A stretch of DNA of 64,000 nucleotides from Lewinellaceae bacterium SD302 (GTDB lineage Bacteria; Bacteroidota; Bacteroidia; Chitinophagales; Saprospiraceae), in contig PDLQ01000026.1 in the NCBI GenBank assembly GCA_002591745.1, positions 1 to 64,000 on the forward strand, read 5' to 3'. Shown piece by piece: positions 26,349 to 33,675 of this stretch. The first letter of the stretch is position 1, and each line of letters starts with the position of its first letter. A model generated the notes under the pieces. The model saw only the letters and a program-made list of their open reading frames with translations, made no database searches and had not been told where the DNA came from. Position numbers and translations under genes: made by a program.

Positions 26349-28754
26349 ATGCCCATCCCGACTTCCATTGCGCTGGCTTACTGCGCTGACGACCGGCTCT
26401 TTGCCGAGCAGATCGAAAAAGACCTTGGTTCCCTGGCCAGTTTCCGCCATTTTCAGGGCGAGACTGAAAACAACGGTGAATCACTCAGCGACCAATTATC
26501 CGGCTTTCGCGGCCCGACCATTCTGCTGGTTAGTGACAACTTTTTGCGCAACCCGAATTGTATGCATCACGCCAACCGTCTGCTTTCTTCCAGAGCCGGC
26601 GCGAATGAAGACACCCAGGCTGTTTTGCTGGACGTCGAGCGTTACGATGAACAGATCGGTGAAACGGTACAAGTTCGCGCCAACGTAGCCCGTCAGGTGG
26701 ATATCATGAACTATATTAATCACTGGCAGGAACGCTACCTGGACTTACGGCGGCAGAAAGCGGCGCTCAGTGAGGAAATCGGAGCCTCTTTTGACGAATA
26801 CCTTGCTAAGATCCGGGAGATCAGTGGGCAGGTCAATGATTTCTTACATTATCTTAAGGATGGCATGCCGCTGCGCCTGGAAGAATTTGCGGCCGATCGC
26901 TATCGCCAATTCTTCATTTTTCTGGGGGCGGAGGATAGGTGGTCCGGCTTTCAATTACCGGCCAAAGAAACTACCACTGTAGCCGCCATTCCAGAGCCGG
27001 AACCCATAACTGAAGTTAAAGCACCAGTTATCACCACTCCGGAACCTGGCCCGGAAATCGAGCCAGAACCTCCAGTGGATGCCAGCCCGAGTCAACCTAC
27101 CGAAGCCAGCGAGCCAGATTCTGAAGAAAATGCCGAAGAACCACAAGGCGGTGACGTAAAAGCGGAAAAGTTGATCCAACGCGCCTGGCAACTGGCTGAT
27201 GACGGAGAATGGCATACTGGCCTGGATCTGCTGCGTAGTGGTACAAGCGCATATCCCGAAAACCAAGATTTGAGTTATCACCTTGCCCTGATGCTGGCCA
27301 CCGAAGCCGATGAGGAAGAAGAAGCCCGCGGGATCCTGAACGAATTGTTGCGGAATAACCCGGGCCAGCAAGATGCTCTTTTCTTAAGTGGAGAGCTTTA
27401 CCTCAGTGACGACGATTACCAGGCTGCCCGCGAAAACTGGGATACCCTGGCTGATCTTAATCCCGGCTACCCAGACTTGAGTCAGGAATTGGGTCTTTTG
27501 CTGGTTAATCACTACCCCTCCGAAAGAATGGCCGCTCTGGAGCAATTAAAAGCCGCTGCCAAAGCGGGGAGTGAAGAGGCCGATGTTTACCATCATTACG
27601 GGCGCTTACTGGCCTCCGAAATGGATAGTCCTGCCAAGGCAGTAAAAGCCTTAAAGAAAGCCGTAGAACTCGATCCGGAAAATGCCGCGGTCATCTATGA
27701 ATTGGCACGACAGCAACACGCCAGTGGCCACTATAAAGTCGCCTTGGACAATTATCACCGGGCTACGGAACTGGACGCCAGCTTCCTGAGCTCCGAAAAT
27801 GAAAAGGCTTTCGCCCCGCCGGCGAAGCAAAAACCACGTTTAATGACCGAACACGAAGCCGGCGCACTCAGCGCGCTTAAAGACAATATTGCCCAGCTCG
27901 AAGCGCTGTTACAAGAACGAGAAGCCGCCGCCCGGGAAGCCGAGCAAAATGCTGCTCAGGCTTTGTTGGAAGCCCGCGTCGGCCACGGTAAGATTGCCTT
28001 GATCTCCGGAGCCACTTCCGGGATTGGATTAGCAACGGCCCGACAACTGGCGGAAGACGGCTACCGACTTATCCTGACCGGACGACGGGGAGACCGGCTG
28101 GAAAAAATCGCTACGGAACTGCGCGAAGAACATGAAAGCGACGTACTAACACTGACCTTCGACGTCCGTGACGCCGGGGCAACCCAGAGCGCCATCGACG
28201 GCTTAAGTAAGGAATGGGCTGCGATTGATGTCCTGATCAATAATGCCGGGAAAGCGAAAGGACTTTCACCGATCCACGAAGGTTCACTGGACCACTGGAA
28301 CGAGATGATTGACGTCAATCTGAAGGGCCTGCTTTATTTGACCCGGGCGGTGACTCCCGGTATGGTTAAACGCAAAAGCGGTTTTGTAATAAATATTTGT
28401 TCTACAGCCGGAAAAGAGGTCTATCCCCAGGGCAACGTTTATTGTGCGACCAAACACGCCGTGGATGCCCTGACTGCCGCCATGCGGATGGACCTGGTGG
28501 AGCACGGTGTGCGGGTCGGCCAGATCTGCCCGGCTCACGTGGAAGAAACCGAGTTTGCCGAAGTGCGCTTTGACGGTGACAAAAAGCGAGCCAGTAAAGT
28601 GTACAAAGATTTCCAACCGCTGATCTCATCCGACGTAGCTGAGGCAGTGGCTTTCATCCTTAACCGGCCAGCACACGTAAATGTGCTCGACCTGGTACTA
28701 CAGGGTAAGCAACAAGCCAGTAGCACAATGATCGACCGGAGTGGAAGAGAGTAA
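26349..28754 (+). CDS. TIR-like / TPR / short-chain dehydrogenase fusion protein
   Basis: 801 residues in one uninterrupted frame. Residues about 4-130 look like a TIR domain (SIALAYCADDRLFAEQIEKDL; then GPTILLVSDNFLRNPNCMHH). The position where NADase TIRs keep a Glu (WCxxE) reads NCMHH, so the catalytic acid seems missing. A helical linker (about 125-200) and an acidic/Pro-rich stretch (217-270) follow, then about five TPR-type repeats (275-480), a short coiled coil (500-540) and a complete classical SDR (545-795). The SDR has the NAD(P) motif SGATSGIG, NNAG, Ser in ICSTAG and the YCATK active site. It overlaps tmk by 14 nt. Function unknown: the TIR/TPR part may be a scaffold and the SDR an NAD(P)-dependent reductase. 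The TIR assignment is the less certain part. Confidence 0.75.
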   Translation: MPIPTSIALAYCADDRLFAEQIEKDLGSLASFRHFQGETENNGESLSDQLSGFRGPTILLVSDNFLRNPNCMHHANRLLSSRAGANEDTQAVLLDVERYDEQIGETVQVRANVARQVDIMNYINHWQERYLDLRRQKAALSEEIGASFDEYLAKIREISGQVNDFLHYLKDGMPLRLEEFAADRYRQFFIFLGAEDRWSGFQLPAKETTTVAAIPEPEPITEVKAPVITTPEPGPEIEPEPPVDASPSQPTEASEPDSEENAEEPQGGDVKAEKLIQRAWQLADDGEWHTGLDLLRSGTSAYPENQDLSYHLALMLATEADEEEEARGILNELLRNNPGQQDALFLSGELYLSDDDYQAARENWDTLADLNPGYPDLSQELGLLLVNHYPSERMAALEQLKAAAKAGSEEADVYHHYGRLLASEMDSPAKAVKALKKAVELDPENAAVIYELARQQHASGHYKVALDNYHRATELDASFLSSENEKAFAPPAKQKPRLMTEHEAGALSALKDNIAQLEALLQEREAAAREAEQNAAQALLEARVGHGKIALISGATSGIGLATARQLAEDGYRLILTGRRGDRLEKIATELREEHESDVLTLTFDVRDAGATQSAIDGLSKEWAAIDVLINNAGKAKGLSPIHEGSLDHWNEMIDVNLKGLLYLTRAVTPGMVKRKSGFVINICSTAGKEVYPQGNVYCATKHAVDALTAAMRMDLVEHGVRVGQICPAHVEETEFAEVRFDGDKKRASKVYKDFQPLISSDVAEAVAFILNRPAHVNVLDLVLQGKQQASSTMIDRSGRE

Positions 28755-29409
28755 AAGCCTGTTCATCGTATTCGAAGGGCTGGATGGCAGCGGCAAAAGC
28801 ACCCAGATCGACTTGCTACAAGCACGGCTGGAAGCGCACGGAATGCCATGCCTGGTCACCGCCGAGCCTACCGAACTGCCCACTGGCCGGATCATCCGCG
28901 ACGTCATCGAGCACCGCTTGGAAGCCCACCCGCAAGCGGTAGCGGCCATGTTCGCTGCTGATCGAATTCAGCACCTGCACGAACCGGAAACCGGCATATT
29001 GGCGGAGCTGAGTAAGGGCAATAGTGTAATTTCCAGCCGCTACTACTTTAGCAGCCTCGCTTACCAAGCCGATTGCGCTGACATCGACTGGATCGCCTCT
29101 TTGAATCAGCGTGCTAAAGACCTCCGTCCGGCGGACATCACCTTTTTCCTGGACTTGGATCCGGAGGTCAGTCTAGCCAGAATCACGACCACCCGTGAGC
29201 AAGTAGACCTCTTCGAAAACCTGGAAAAGCTAACGGTCGTGCGTGCTGCTTTTAAACGCGCTTTCAAGTACTGGGGAGATAAGCGTGAGCATATTCACGT
29301 GATCGACGCGAGTAAAGAAGTTGGAGAAATTGCAGAAGAGATTTGGGCAATAGTTAAGGAAGTCACAAGTTCACAAGAACACACAAGGAGATATAAGGAA
29401 AAAGAGTAG
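28741..29409 (+). CDS. tmk: Thymidylate kinase
   Basis: 222 residues from GTG 28741, overlapping the preceding gene by 14 nt, so probably co-translated. It has a P-loop FEGLDGSGKSTQ, the DR-type motif region TAEPTELPTGRIIRD, SSRYYFSSLAYQ and a LID-like segment FLDLDPEVSLARI...TREQVDLFE. It phosphorylates dTMP to dTDP. The last about 16 residues are encoded by a low-complexity CACAAG-rich stretch and look like an acquired tail. Confidence 0.93.
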   Translation: MEESKSLFIVFEGLDGSGKSTQIDLLQARLEAHGMPCLVTAEPTELPTGRIIRDVIEHRLEAHPQAVAAMFAADRIQHLHEPETGILAELSKGNSVISSRYYFSSLAYQADCADIDWIASLNQRAKDLRPADITFFLDLDPEVSLARITTTREQVDLFENLEKLTVVRAAFKRAFKYWGDKREHIHVIDASKEVGEIAEEIWAIVKEVTSSQEHTRRYKEKE

Positions 29410-29473
29410 GCGCTCTTATCTCGCATGCAGATGACCTTGGTTTTGTGAACGCCGGCGACTCCTGGGGTTTTTC

Positions 29474-30289
29474 TTATCGGGCATAAACTACTCCAACACC
29501 CGGCGTAATACCTAAAGTCTCGTGATAGCGCCCCGCTACTTGAATCCGGATTTCCTCGGTAGCCAAGTACTCTACACCGAAGGAAAGTTCTGCAGGACCG
29601 CTGCTACCACCGATGCGCAAGGTGAATGCCTCAGTAACCAAGTATTCCAGTCCGACGCGAATGCGGGTTTCTTCGTCGAGGTCCTGATCGACCTGAGTGA
29701 GGAGGGTAAGCTTTTTATTAGGTTGGTAACTGAACCCGACACTGAAGAGCTGGGGTAAAAATTCGCCTTCGGCAGTCTCCACCCGGAATGGGCTATAGGC
29801 CCGAAATCCTACGGTAAGCTCACGAAGAATGTCTATTTGCATCCCCAGGGAAAAGGTAGCTGTAAAACGGCTATCGTAACCTTCGATACTGGTATTGAGA
29901 CCAAGAAGCTCGCCACCAATCCTGAAATTTTCGGAAAGGCTTCGGCCATAAGACAAGCCGATTCTGCTTTCTCTAAGACTGGCGTAGCCGAATGAGGATA
30001 GGCTGAAGCCAAAGCCGCCCAGTTCAGTGCCCAGTGCCGCTCCGAGACTAACTTGCTGTAATTCGCTCAGGCCAAAGCGTTGTTCCCCGGCCAGGTTAAG
30101 GCCGAAATCATCCACACCCGCCAAACCGGCGGGGTTGGTCCAAACTGCGTGGTGGTCCTGAAAGCTGACCCCCGTTCCCCCTAAAGCCATTCCACGATTG
30201 GCACCAGCTGGAGGCAAGCCGTTCTGAGCGTAAAGTCCACTCATCAGCATCAGGCAAAGAAGGCAAAAAGCGTGGCGAATTGAAGGCAT
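29474..30289 (-). CDS. PorV/FadL-like outer-membrane beta-barrel protein
   Basis: 271 residues. The signal peptide is MPSIRHAFCLLCLMLMSGLYAQ. The mature N-terminus GANRGMALGGTGVSFQDHHA followed by VWTNPAGLAGV is the pattern of Bacteroidota PorV/PorQ and FadL-like barrels. Alternating strands run to the end (IRVGLEYLVTEAFTLRIGG; GITPGVGVVYAR). Relatives act in type IX secretion or hydrophobic transport, but this protein cannot be assigned to either. It is divergent from tRNA-Ser. Confidence 0.7.
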   Translation of the reverse strand: MPSIRHAFCLLCLMLMSGLYAQNGLPPAGANRGMALGGTGVSFQDHHAVWTNPAGLAGVDDFGLNLAGEQRFGLSELQQVSLGAALGTELGGFGFSLSSFGYASLRESRIGLSYGRSLSENFRIGGELLGLNTSIEGYDSRFTATFSLGMQIDILRELTVGFRAYSPFRVETAEGEFLPQLFSVGFSYQPNKKLTLLTQVDQDLDEETRIRVGLEYLVTEAFTLRIGGSSGPAELSFGVEYLATEEIRIQVAGRYHETLGITPGVGVVYAR

Positions 30290-30366
30290 GGCTTGAGTTA
30301 TGATTACCGGAACGAAAGTAGTTCATTTTCCACAAGCAGAAAGAAACTTTTTTACAGCCGTTACTA

Positions 30367-30397
30367 TTGGTCAAATGCAAAAGATGCCTTACTTTTG
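30367..30397 (+). promoter_or_regulatory. Promoter of tRNA-Ser (TTG - 20 bp - TACTTTTG)
   Basis: A -33 TTG at 30367-30369 and a -7 box TACTTTTG at 30390-30397 are separated by 20 bp, a good fit to the Bacteroidota promoter. The predicted start lies about 26 nt before the tRNA. Confidence 0.65.
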
Positions 30398-30426
30398 TGG
30401 CCGCAATTGAAAGATTGCTCCGTTAC

Positions 30427-30514
<88 letters not shown>

Positions 30515-30520
30515 ATTTTT

Positions 30521-30560
30521 GAAAGCCTGATCATCCTCGATGATCAGGCTTTCTGCTTTT
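30521..30560 (+). terminator. Terminator of tRNA-Ser
   Basis: GAAAGCCTGATCATC (30521-30535) and GATGATCAGGCTTTC (30539-30553) form a perfect 15-bp stem with a 3-nt loop, followed by TGCTTTTTG. Confidence 0.9.
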
Positions 30561-30620
30561 TGATGATCACCAAGTCTTTGTTTAACGGCAACGGGACACC
30601 CTCAAAGCATTGCCACCTTT

Positions 30621-30713
30621 ACCTGCGGTGATCGTCGCCGGCCGAATTCATTCTCTCACTCACCCCACCTTGCTACGTTACCTGCGGTGATCGTCCCTTC
30701 GGTCCTCGGAGTT
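30621..30713 (+). repeat. 34-bp dispersed repeat, copy B plus a partial copy
   Basis: The full copy at 30680-30713 (ACCTGCGGTGATCGTCCCTT then CGGTCCTCGGAGTT) matches 5921-5954 at 32 of 34 positions. A partial copy (ACCTGCGGTGATCGTC) at 30621-30636 precedes it. Both are in the spacer between tRNA-Ser and yebC. Confidence 0.8.
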
Positions 30714-30778
30714 GTCAGTCAAAGAAGCAAACAATAATTTTGGTCCGTTCCTCGGAGGAGCTAGCCAAAGTAAATTAG

Positions 30779-30786
30779 TAAATTTG
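30779..30786 (+). promoter_or_regulatory. -7 box TAAATTTG before yebC
   Basis: Exact TAnnTTTG, 45 nt before the yebC ATG. No clear -33 element. Confidence 0.4.
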
Positions 30787-30831
30787 CCTGCTGCCCAAAT
30801 TCGGGCCGAAAACCAAGAAAAATATTCCGTC

Positions 30832-31554
30832 ATGGGACGCGCATTTGAATATCGTAAGGCTGCGAAGATGAAACGCTGGGCTGGCATGGCCAAGGCCTTT
30901 ACCAAAGTGGGAAGGGAGATCAATATTGCCATCAAGGAAGGCGGCCCGGACCCGGACTACAACCCGCGTCTACGGCTGGCGATCAACAATGCCAAGGCGG
31001 TGAACATGCCCAAGGCCAATATCGAGGCCGCCATTAAGCGGGCTACGGACAAAGACACCTCCAATTACGATGAGGTAACCTTCGAAGGTTATGGCCCGCA
31101 TGGCATTGCCGTTTTCGTAGAGGCTACATCGGACAACAATAACCGGACCGTAGCCAGTATGCGCCACGCTTTCAGCAAGTACGGAGGCAGTCTGGGCGTA
31201 AACGGTTCGGTGGATTATATGTTTGAGCGCAAAGGGCAGTTTATCATCAAAGCAGAAGACCTGGAAGGCGACCTGGAAGAAATGGAATTCGAACTGATCG
31301 ACTCTGGTTTGGATAGTATCGAGGTGGATGACGACGAGATCAACTTCTACACCGCCTTCGAAGATTTTGCTACTCTGCGCGATGAACTGGAAAAACGGGA
31401 AATCAAGGTATCTAAAGCAGAATTAGTCCGTTTGCCCACCCACACCAAGAAACTAACCGACGACGAGGTAGAAGACGTTTTGGTGTTGATTGAAAAACTG
31501 GAAGAAGACGACGACGTATCCAACGTTTTCCACACCATGGACGTCTCTGAGTAG
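30832..31554 (+). CDS. YebC/PmpR-family protein
   Basis: 240 residues from ATG 30832; the frame continues upstream into repeat-containing spacer DNA but lacks family homology there. It opens with MGRAFEYRKAAKMKRWAGMA and AFTKVGREINIAIKEGG, then RLRLAINNAKAVNMPKANIE, EGYGPHGIAVFVE and HAFSKYGGSLGVNGSVDYMF, all conserved. The family is a DNA-binding regulator, and some members help ribosomes at polyproline stretches. The first conserved residues usually read MAGHS...; here the alternative MGRAFEYRK form is used, as in other Bacteroidota. Confidence 0.92.
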   Translation: MGRAFEYRKAAKMKRWAGMAKAFTKVGREINIAIKEGGPDPDYNPRLRLAINNAKAVNMPKANIEAAIKRATDKDTSNYDEVTFEGYGPHGIAVFVEATSDNNNRTVASMRHAFSKYGGSLGVNGSVDYMFERKGQFIIKAEDLEGDLEEMEFELIDSGLDSIEVDDDEINFYTAFEDFATLRDELEKREIKVSKAELVRLPTHTKKLTDDEVEDVLVLIEKLEEDDDVSNVFHTMDVSE

Positions 31555-31625
31555 ACTAAAGTTGCCCCGTAAACAGCTAGCCATGGCGCTATCTGCGGGG
31601 CTGTTCTCGCGACCAGAAGTCAGCA

Positions 31626-32807
31626 ATGGAAAAGGCAAATAGGGAATATAAACTACCATTACACTTTCACAGTGCGATCGGCCGAAGAGATAATTGGTCG
31701 CTGATCGTACGGAGTCCAGGGCGGATCAACATCATTGGCGAACACCTCGATTATAATGGTGGTCCGGTGCTGCCCGCCGCAATTGAGCAGGGTGTTTTTT
31801 TTGCCATTCGACCGAGTAAGGACCGGCAGTATCATTTTATGGCTTTGGATATTGAAGAGCGGGTGAGTCTGGCGGCTATTCCCGAACTAAAGTCCGGGCC
31901 GGGCTGGTTTGATTATCTGGCCGGTATTATCAATCAATTCAAAGCTAAGGGATTTGATCTTGCGCCGGTTGAAGTGATTTTCGGCGGCAATCTGCCCCAG
32001 GGCGCAGGTGTAAGCAGCTCGGCTGCTCTGGAAGGCGGTATGGCACTTGTGTGTAATGAAATTTGCAGTGCAGGGCTTAGTCGACCGGAACTTGCCAGGA
32101 TATGCAAAGCGAGTAGCAACAGCTACATGGGCATTCCTTCTGGCATTATGGACCAGTTTGCGAGTTTGAACGGTCGTGATGGCCAAGCCATTCTACTGGA
32201 TTGCAATAGCCTGGAACATGAGTTTGTCGATGCCGGTATTAATGGTTATCAATTCATGTTGGTAAATAGCATGGTTACCCACGAGTTAAGCAGTTCTGAA
32301 TACCCTTTGCGGGTGGCAGAATGTGAGGAAGGCCTAGAGGTTCTGCAACGTACATACCCAACCTTGGAAGTACTGGCTTTGGCCAGCCCCGAAATGGTGG
32401 AAGCTGTAAAGGACGAAATGCGAGAGCTTGTCTACCACCGTTGTCGTTACGTGGCGGGAGAGCGTCAGCGTTTACAACGGGCCGTCGAAGCCTTAAGATT
32501 TGGAGATGCCCCGGCTCTGGGCCGTGAGCTGAACGCGACCCACACCGGTTTGCGGGACGACTATGCCGTAAGTTGTACGGAAATCGATTTTCTGCAAGAT
32601 TTCGCGGAGAATTTCAATGGCGTGGCTGGTAGTCGGCTGATGGGCGGAGGCTTTGGCGGCTGTACGATCAATTTGGTGGCTACAGAGCAGGTAGACGCAT
32701 TTACCACGGCAGTTAAAGCTGCTTACTTGGATAAATTCAGGTTAAAGGCGATAGTATTTCCGGCTTTGATTGCGGGGGGGAGTGAGGTTATTTTCAGGAA
32801 AAAATGA
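31626..32807 (+). CDS. galK: Galactokinase
   Basis: 393 residues. All three GHMP-kinase motifs are present: SPGRINIIGEHLDYNGG, LPQGAGVSSSAALEGG and GSRLMGGGFGGC. The NSYMGIPSGIMDQ and LLDC segments are typical of galactokinase. It phosphorylates galactose at C1 in the Leloir pathway. No galT, galE or transporter is adjacent, so the gene stands alone. Confidence 0.93.
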   Translation: MEKANREYKLPLHFHSAIGRRDNWSLIVRSPGRINIIGEHLDYNGGPVLPAAIEQGVFFAIRPSKDRQYHFMALDIEERVSLAAIPELKSGPGWFDYLAGIINQFKAKGFDLAPVEVIFGGNLPQGAGVSSSAALEGGMALVCNEICSAGLSRPELARICKASSNSYMGIPSGIMDQFASLNGRDGQAILLDCNSLEHEFVDAGINGYQFMLVNSMVTHELSSSEYPLRVAECEEGLEVLQRTYPTLEVLALASPEMVEAVKDEMRELVYHRCRYVAGERQRLQRAVEALRFGDAPALGRELNATHTGLRDDYAVSCTEIDFLQDFAENFNGVAGSRLMGGGFGGCTINLVATEQVDAFTTAVKAAYLDKFRLKAIVFPALIAGGSEVIFRKK

Positions 32808-32812
32808 AATTC

Positions 32813-32838
32813 TAATAGTCGGATATGCCCGATTATCC
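32813..32838. repeat. 26-bp palindromic repeat, intergenic copy
   Basis: Its complement matches 50815-50840 (inside lpxB) at 21 of 26 positions, and each copy is itself a near-palindrome (GGATAAT.GG..ATATCC.A.TATC). It lies between convergent galK and the DsbA-family gene. Confidence 0.7.
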
Positions 32839-32855
32839 GTACAAGAACAAGTGAT

Positions 32856-33662
32856 CTAATCATTCTTGATTAAACTCTCTACCCGACTCCACATCTCTTC
32901 AAATTCCGCATAGCCTCTGGCGATGGCCGTCAATTCATTCCCCTTACGCAGAATAACCGTTGGGTAACCCGTTACTCCCCACTGACGATTAATCTGAAAT
33001 TCACGTTGGGTCGTTTCTTTAACTACATCGCTGTTGAAGAGCAGCAGAAACTCACCATAATCCAGCTGTAGTTCCCGGCAGATCGGTTGGTAGAATGTTT
33101 CTTTTTTCGGGTCTTGGTTACGGACGTAAAAATAATGCTGGACCAATTCAAAGAAACGAGCTTCCACCTCAGGTTTCAATGTTCTGGCGGCCACCACGGC
33201 GCGGCAGGCGGGCTCGGTATCGTAGTCAAACTGATCCCGTTCGAAAAGATCGTTTCCAAAGGGTTGGCCGCTGCGCTGGCTGACTTCCTCCCAGTGGTGA
33301 CGCAAAAAGTCTTTGAATTTTTGATTCCACGGCTCCCCGCCTCCGGGTCTTAATCCGCCCAGCAGGATACGGTAACTGATACCATTTCTATGGGCGGCTA
33401 CCTGCAAGCGATTCAGCGCCGGGGAGATACCCCAACACCAGGAACACATTGGATCACCCACGTAGATGATTTCTACATCGTCCCGAAACTCTACCGTTCC
33501 AACCGCTTTGCTTAAGCTCGCGGGGGTACAAAGCCCGGTTTCGGGGTCGCAAAAGGCACTGGAATCGATCGTCATGTTTTGTGATTTTAATTTGGGCATT
33601 AAATAAGTCAAAATGATAACCGTCACGACTATCGAGCAGTTTTTTAAATTGTTGGTCTTCAT
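32856..33662 (-). CDS. DsbA-family thioredoxin-fold protein (FrnE-like)
   Basis: 268 residues with an N-terminal hydrophobic segment (about 9-25; SIVVTVIILTYL). The active site is DPMCSWCWGISPAL (CxxC near residue 73), followed by a helical insertion and the cis-Pro segment VTGYPTVILR. The layout is that of FrnE/2-hydroxychromene isomerase-like DsbA relatives, which oxidise or isomerise disulfides. It starts 13 nt after the TonB receptor stop on the same strand, so it is probably in that receptor's operon. Confidence 0.8.
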   Translation of the reverse strand: MKTNNLKNCSIVVTVIILTYLMPKLKSQNMTIDSSAFCDPETGLCTPASLSKAVGTVEFRDDVEIIYVGDPMCSWCWGISPALNRLQVAAHRNGISYRILLGGLRPGGGEPWNQKFKDFLRHHWEEVSQRSGQPFGNDLFERDQFDYDTEPACRAVVAARTLKPEVEARFFELVQHYFYVRNQDPKKETFYQPICRELQLDYGEFLLLFNSDVVKETTQREFQINRQWGVTGYPTVILRKGNELTAIARGYAEFEEMWSRVESLIKND

Positions 33663-33675
33663 AGCGGATTGCGAC

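Noticed and set aside
26349-28754. Two separate genes (TIR/TPR and SDR) joined by mis-reading
   Set aside because: The frame is continuous through a coiled-coil linker, with no start codon or ribosome-binding site at the SDR boundary. A sequencing error cannot be fully excluded.
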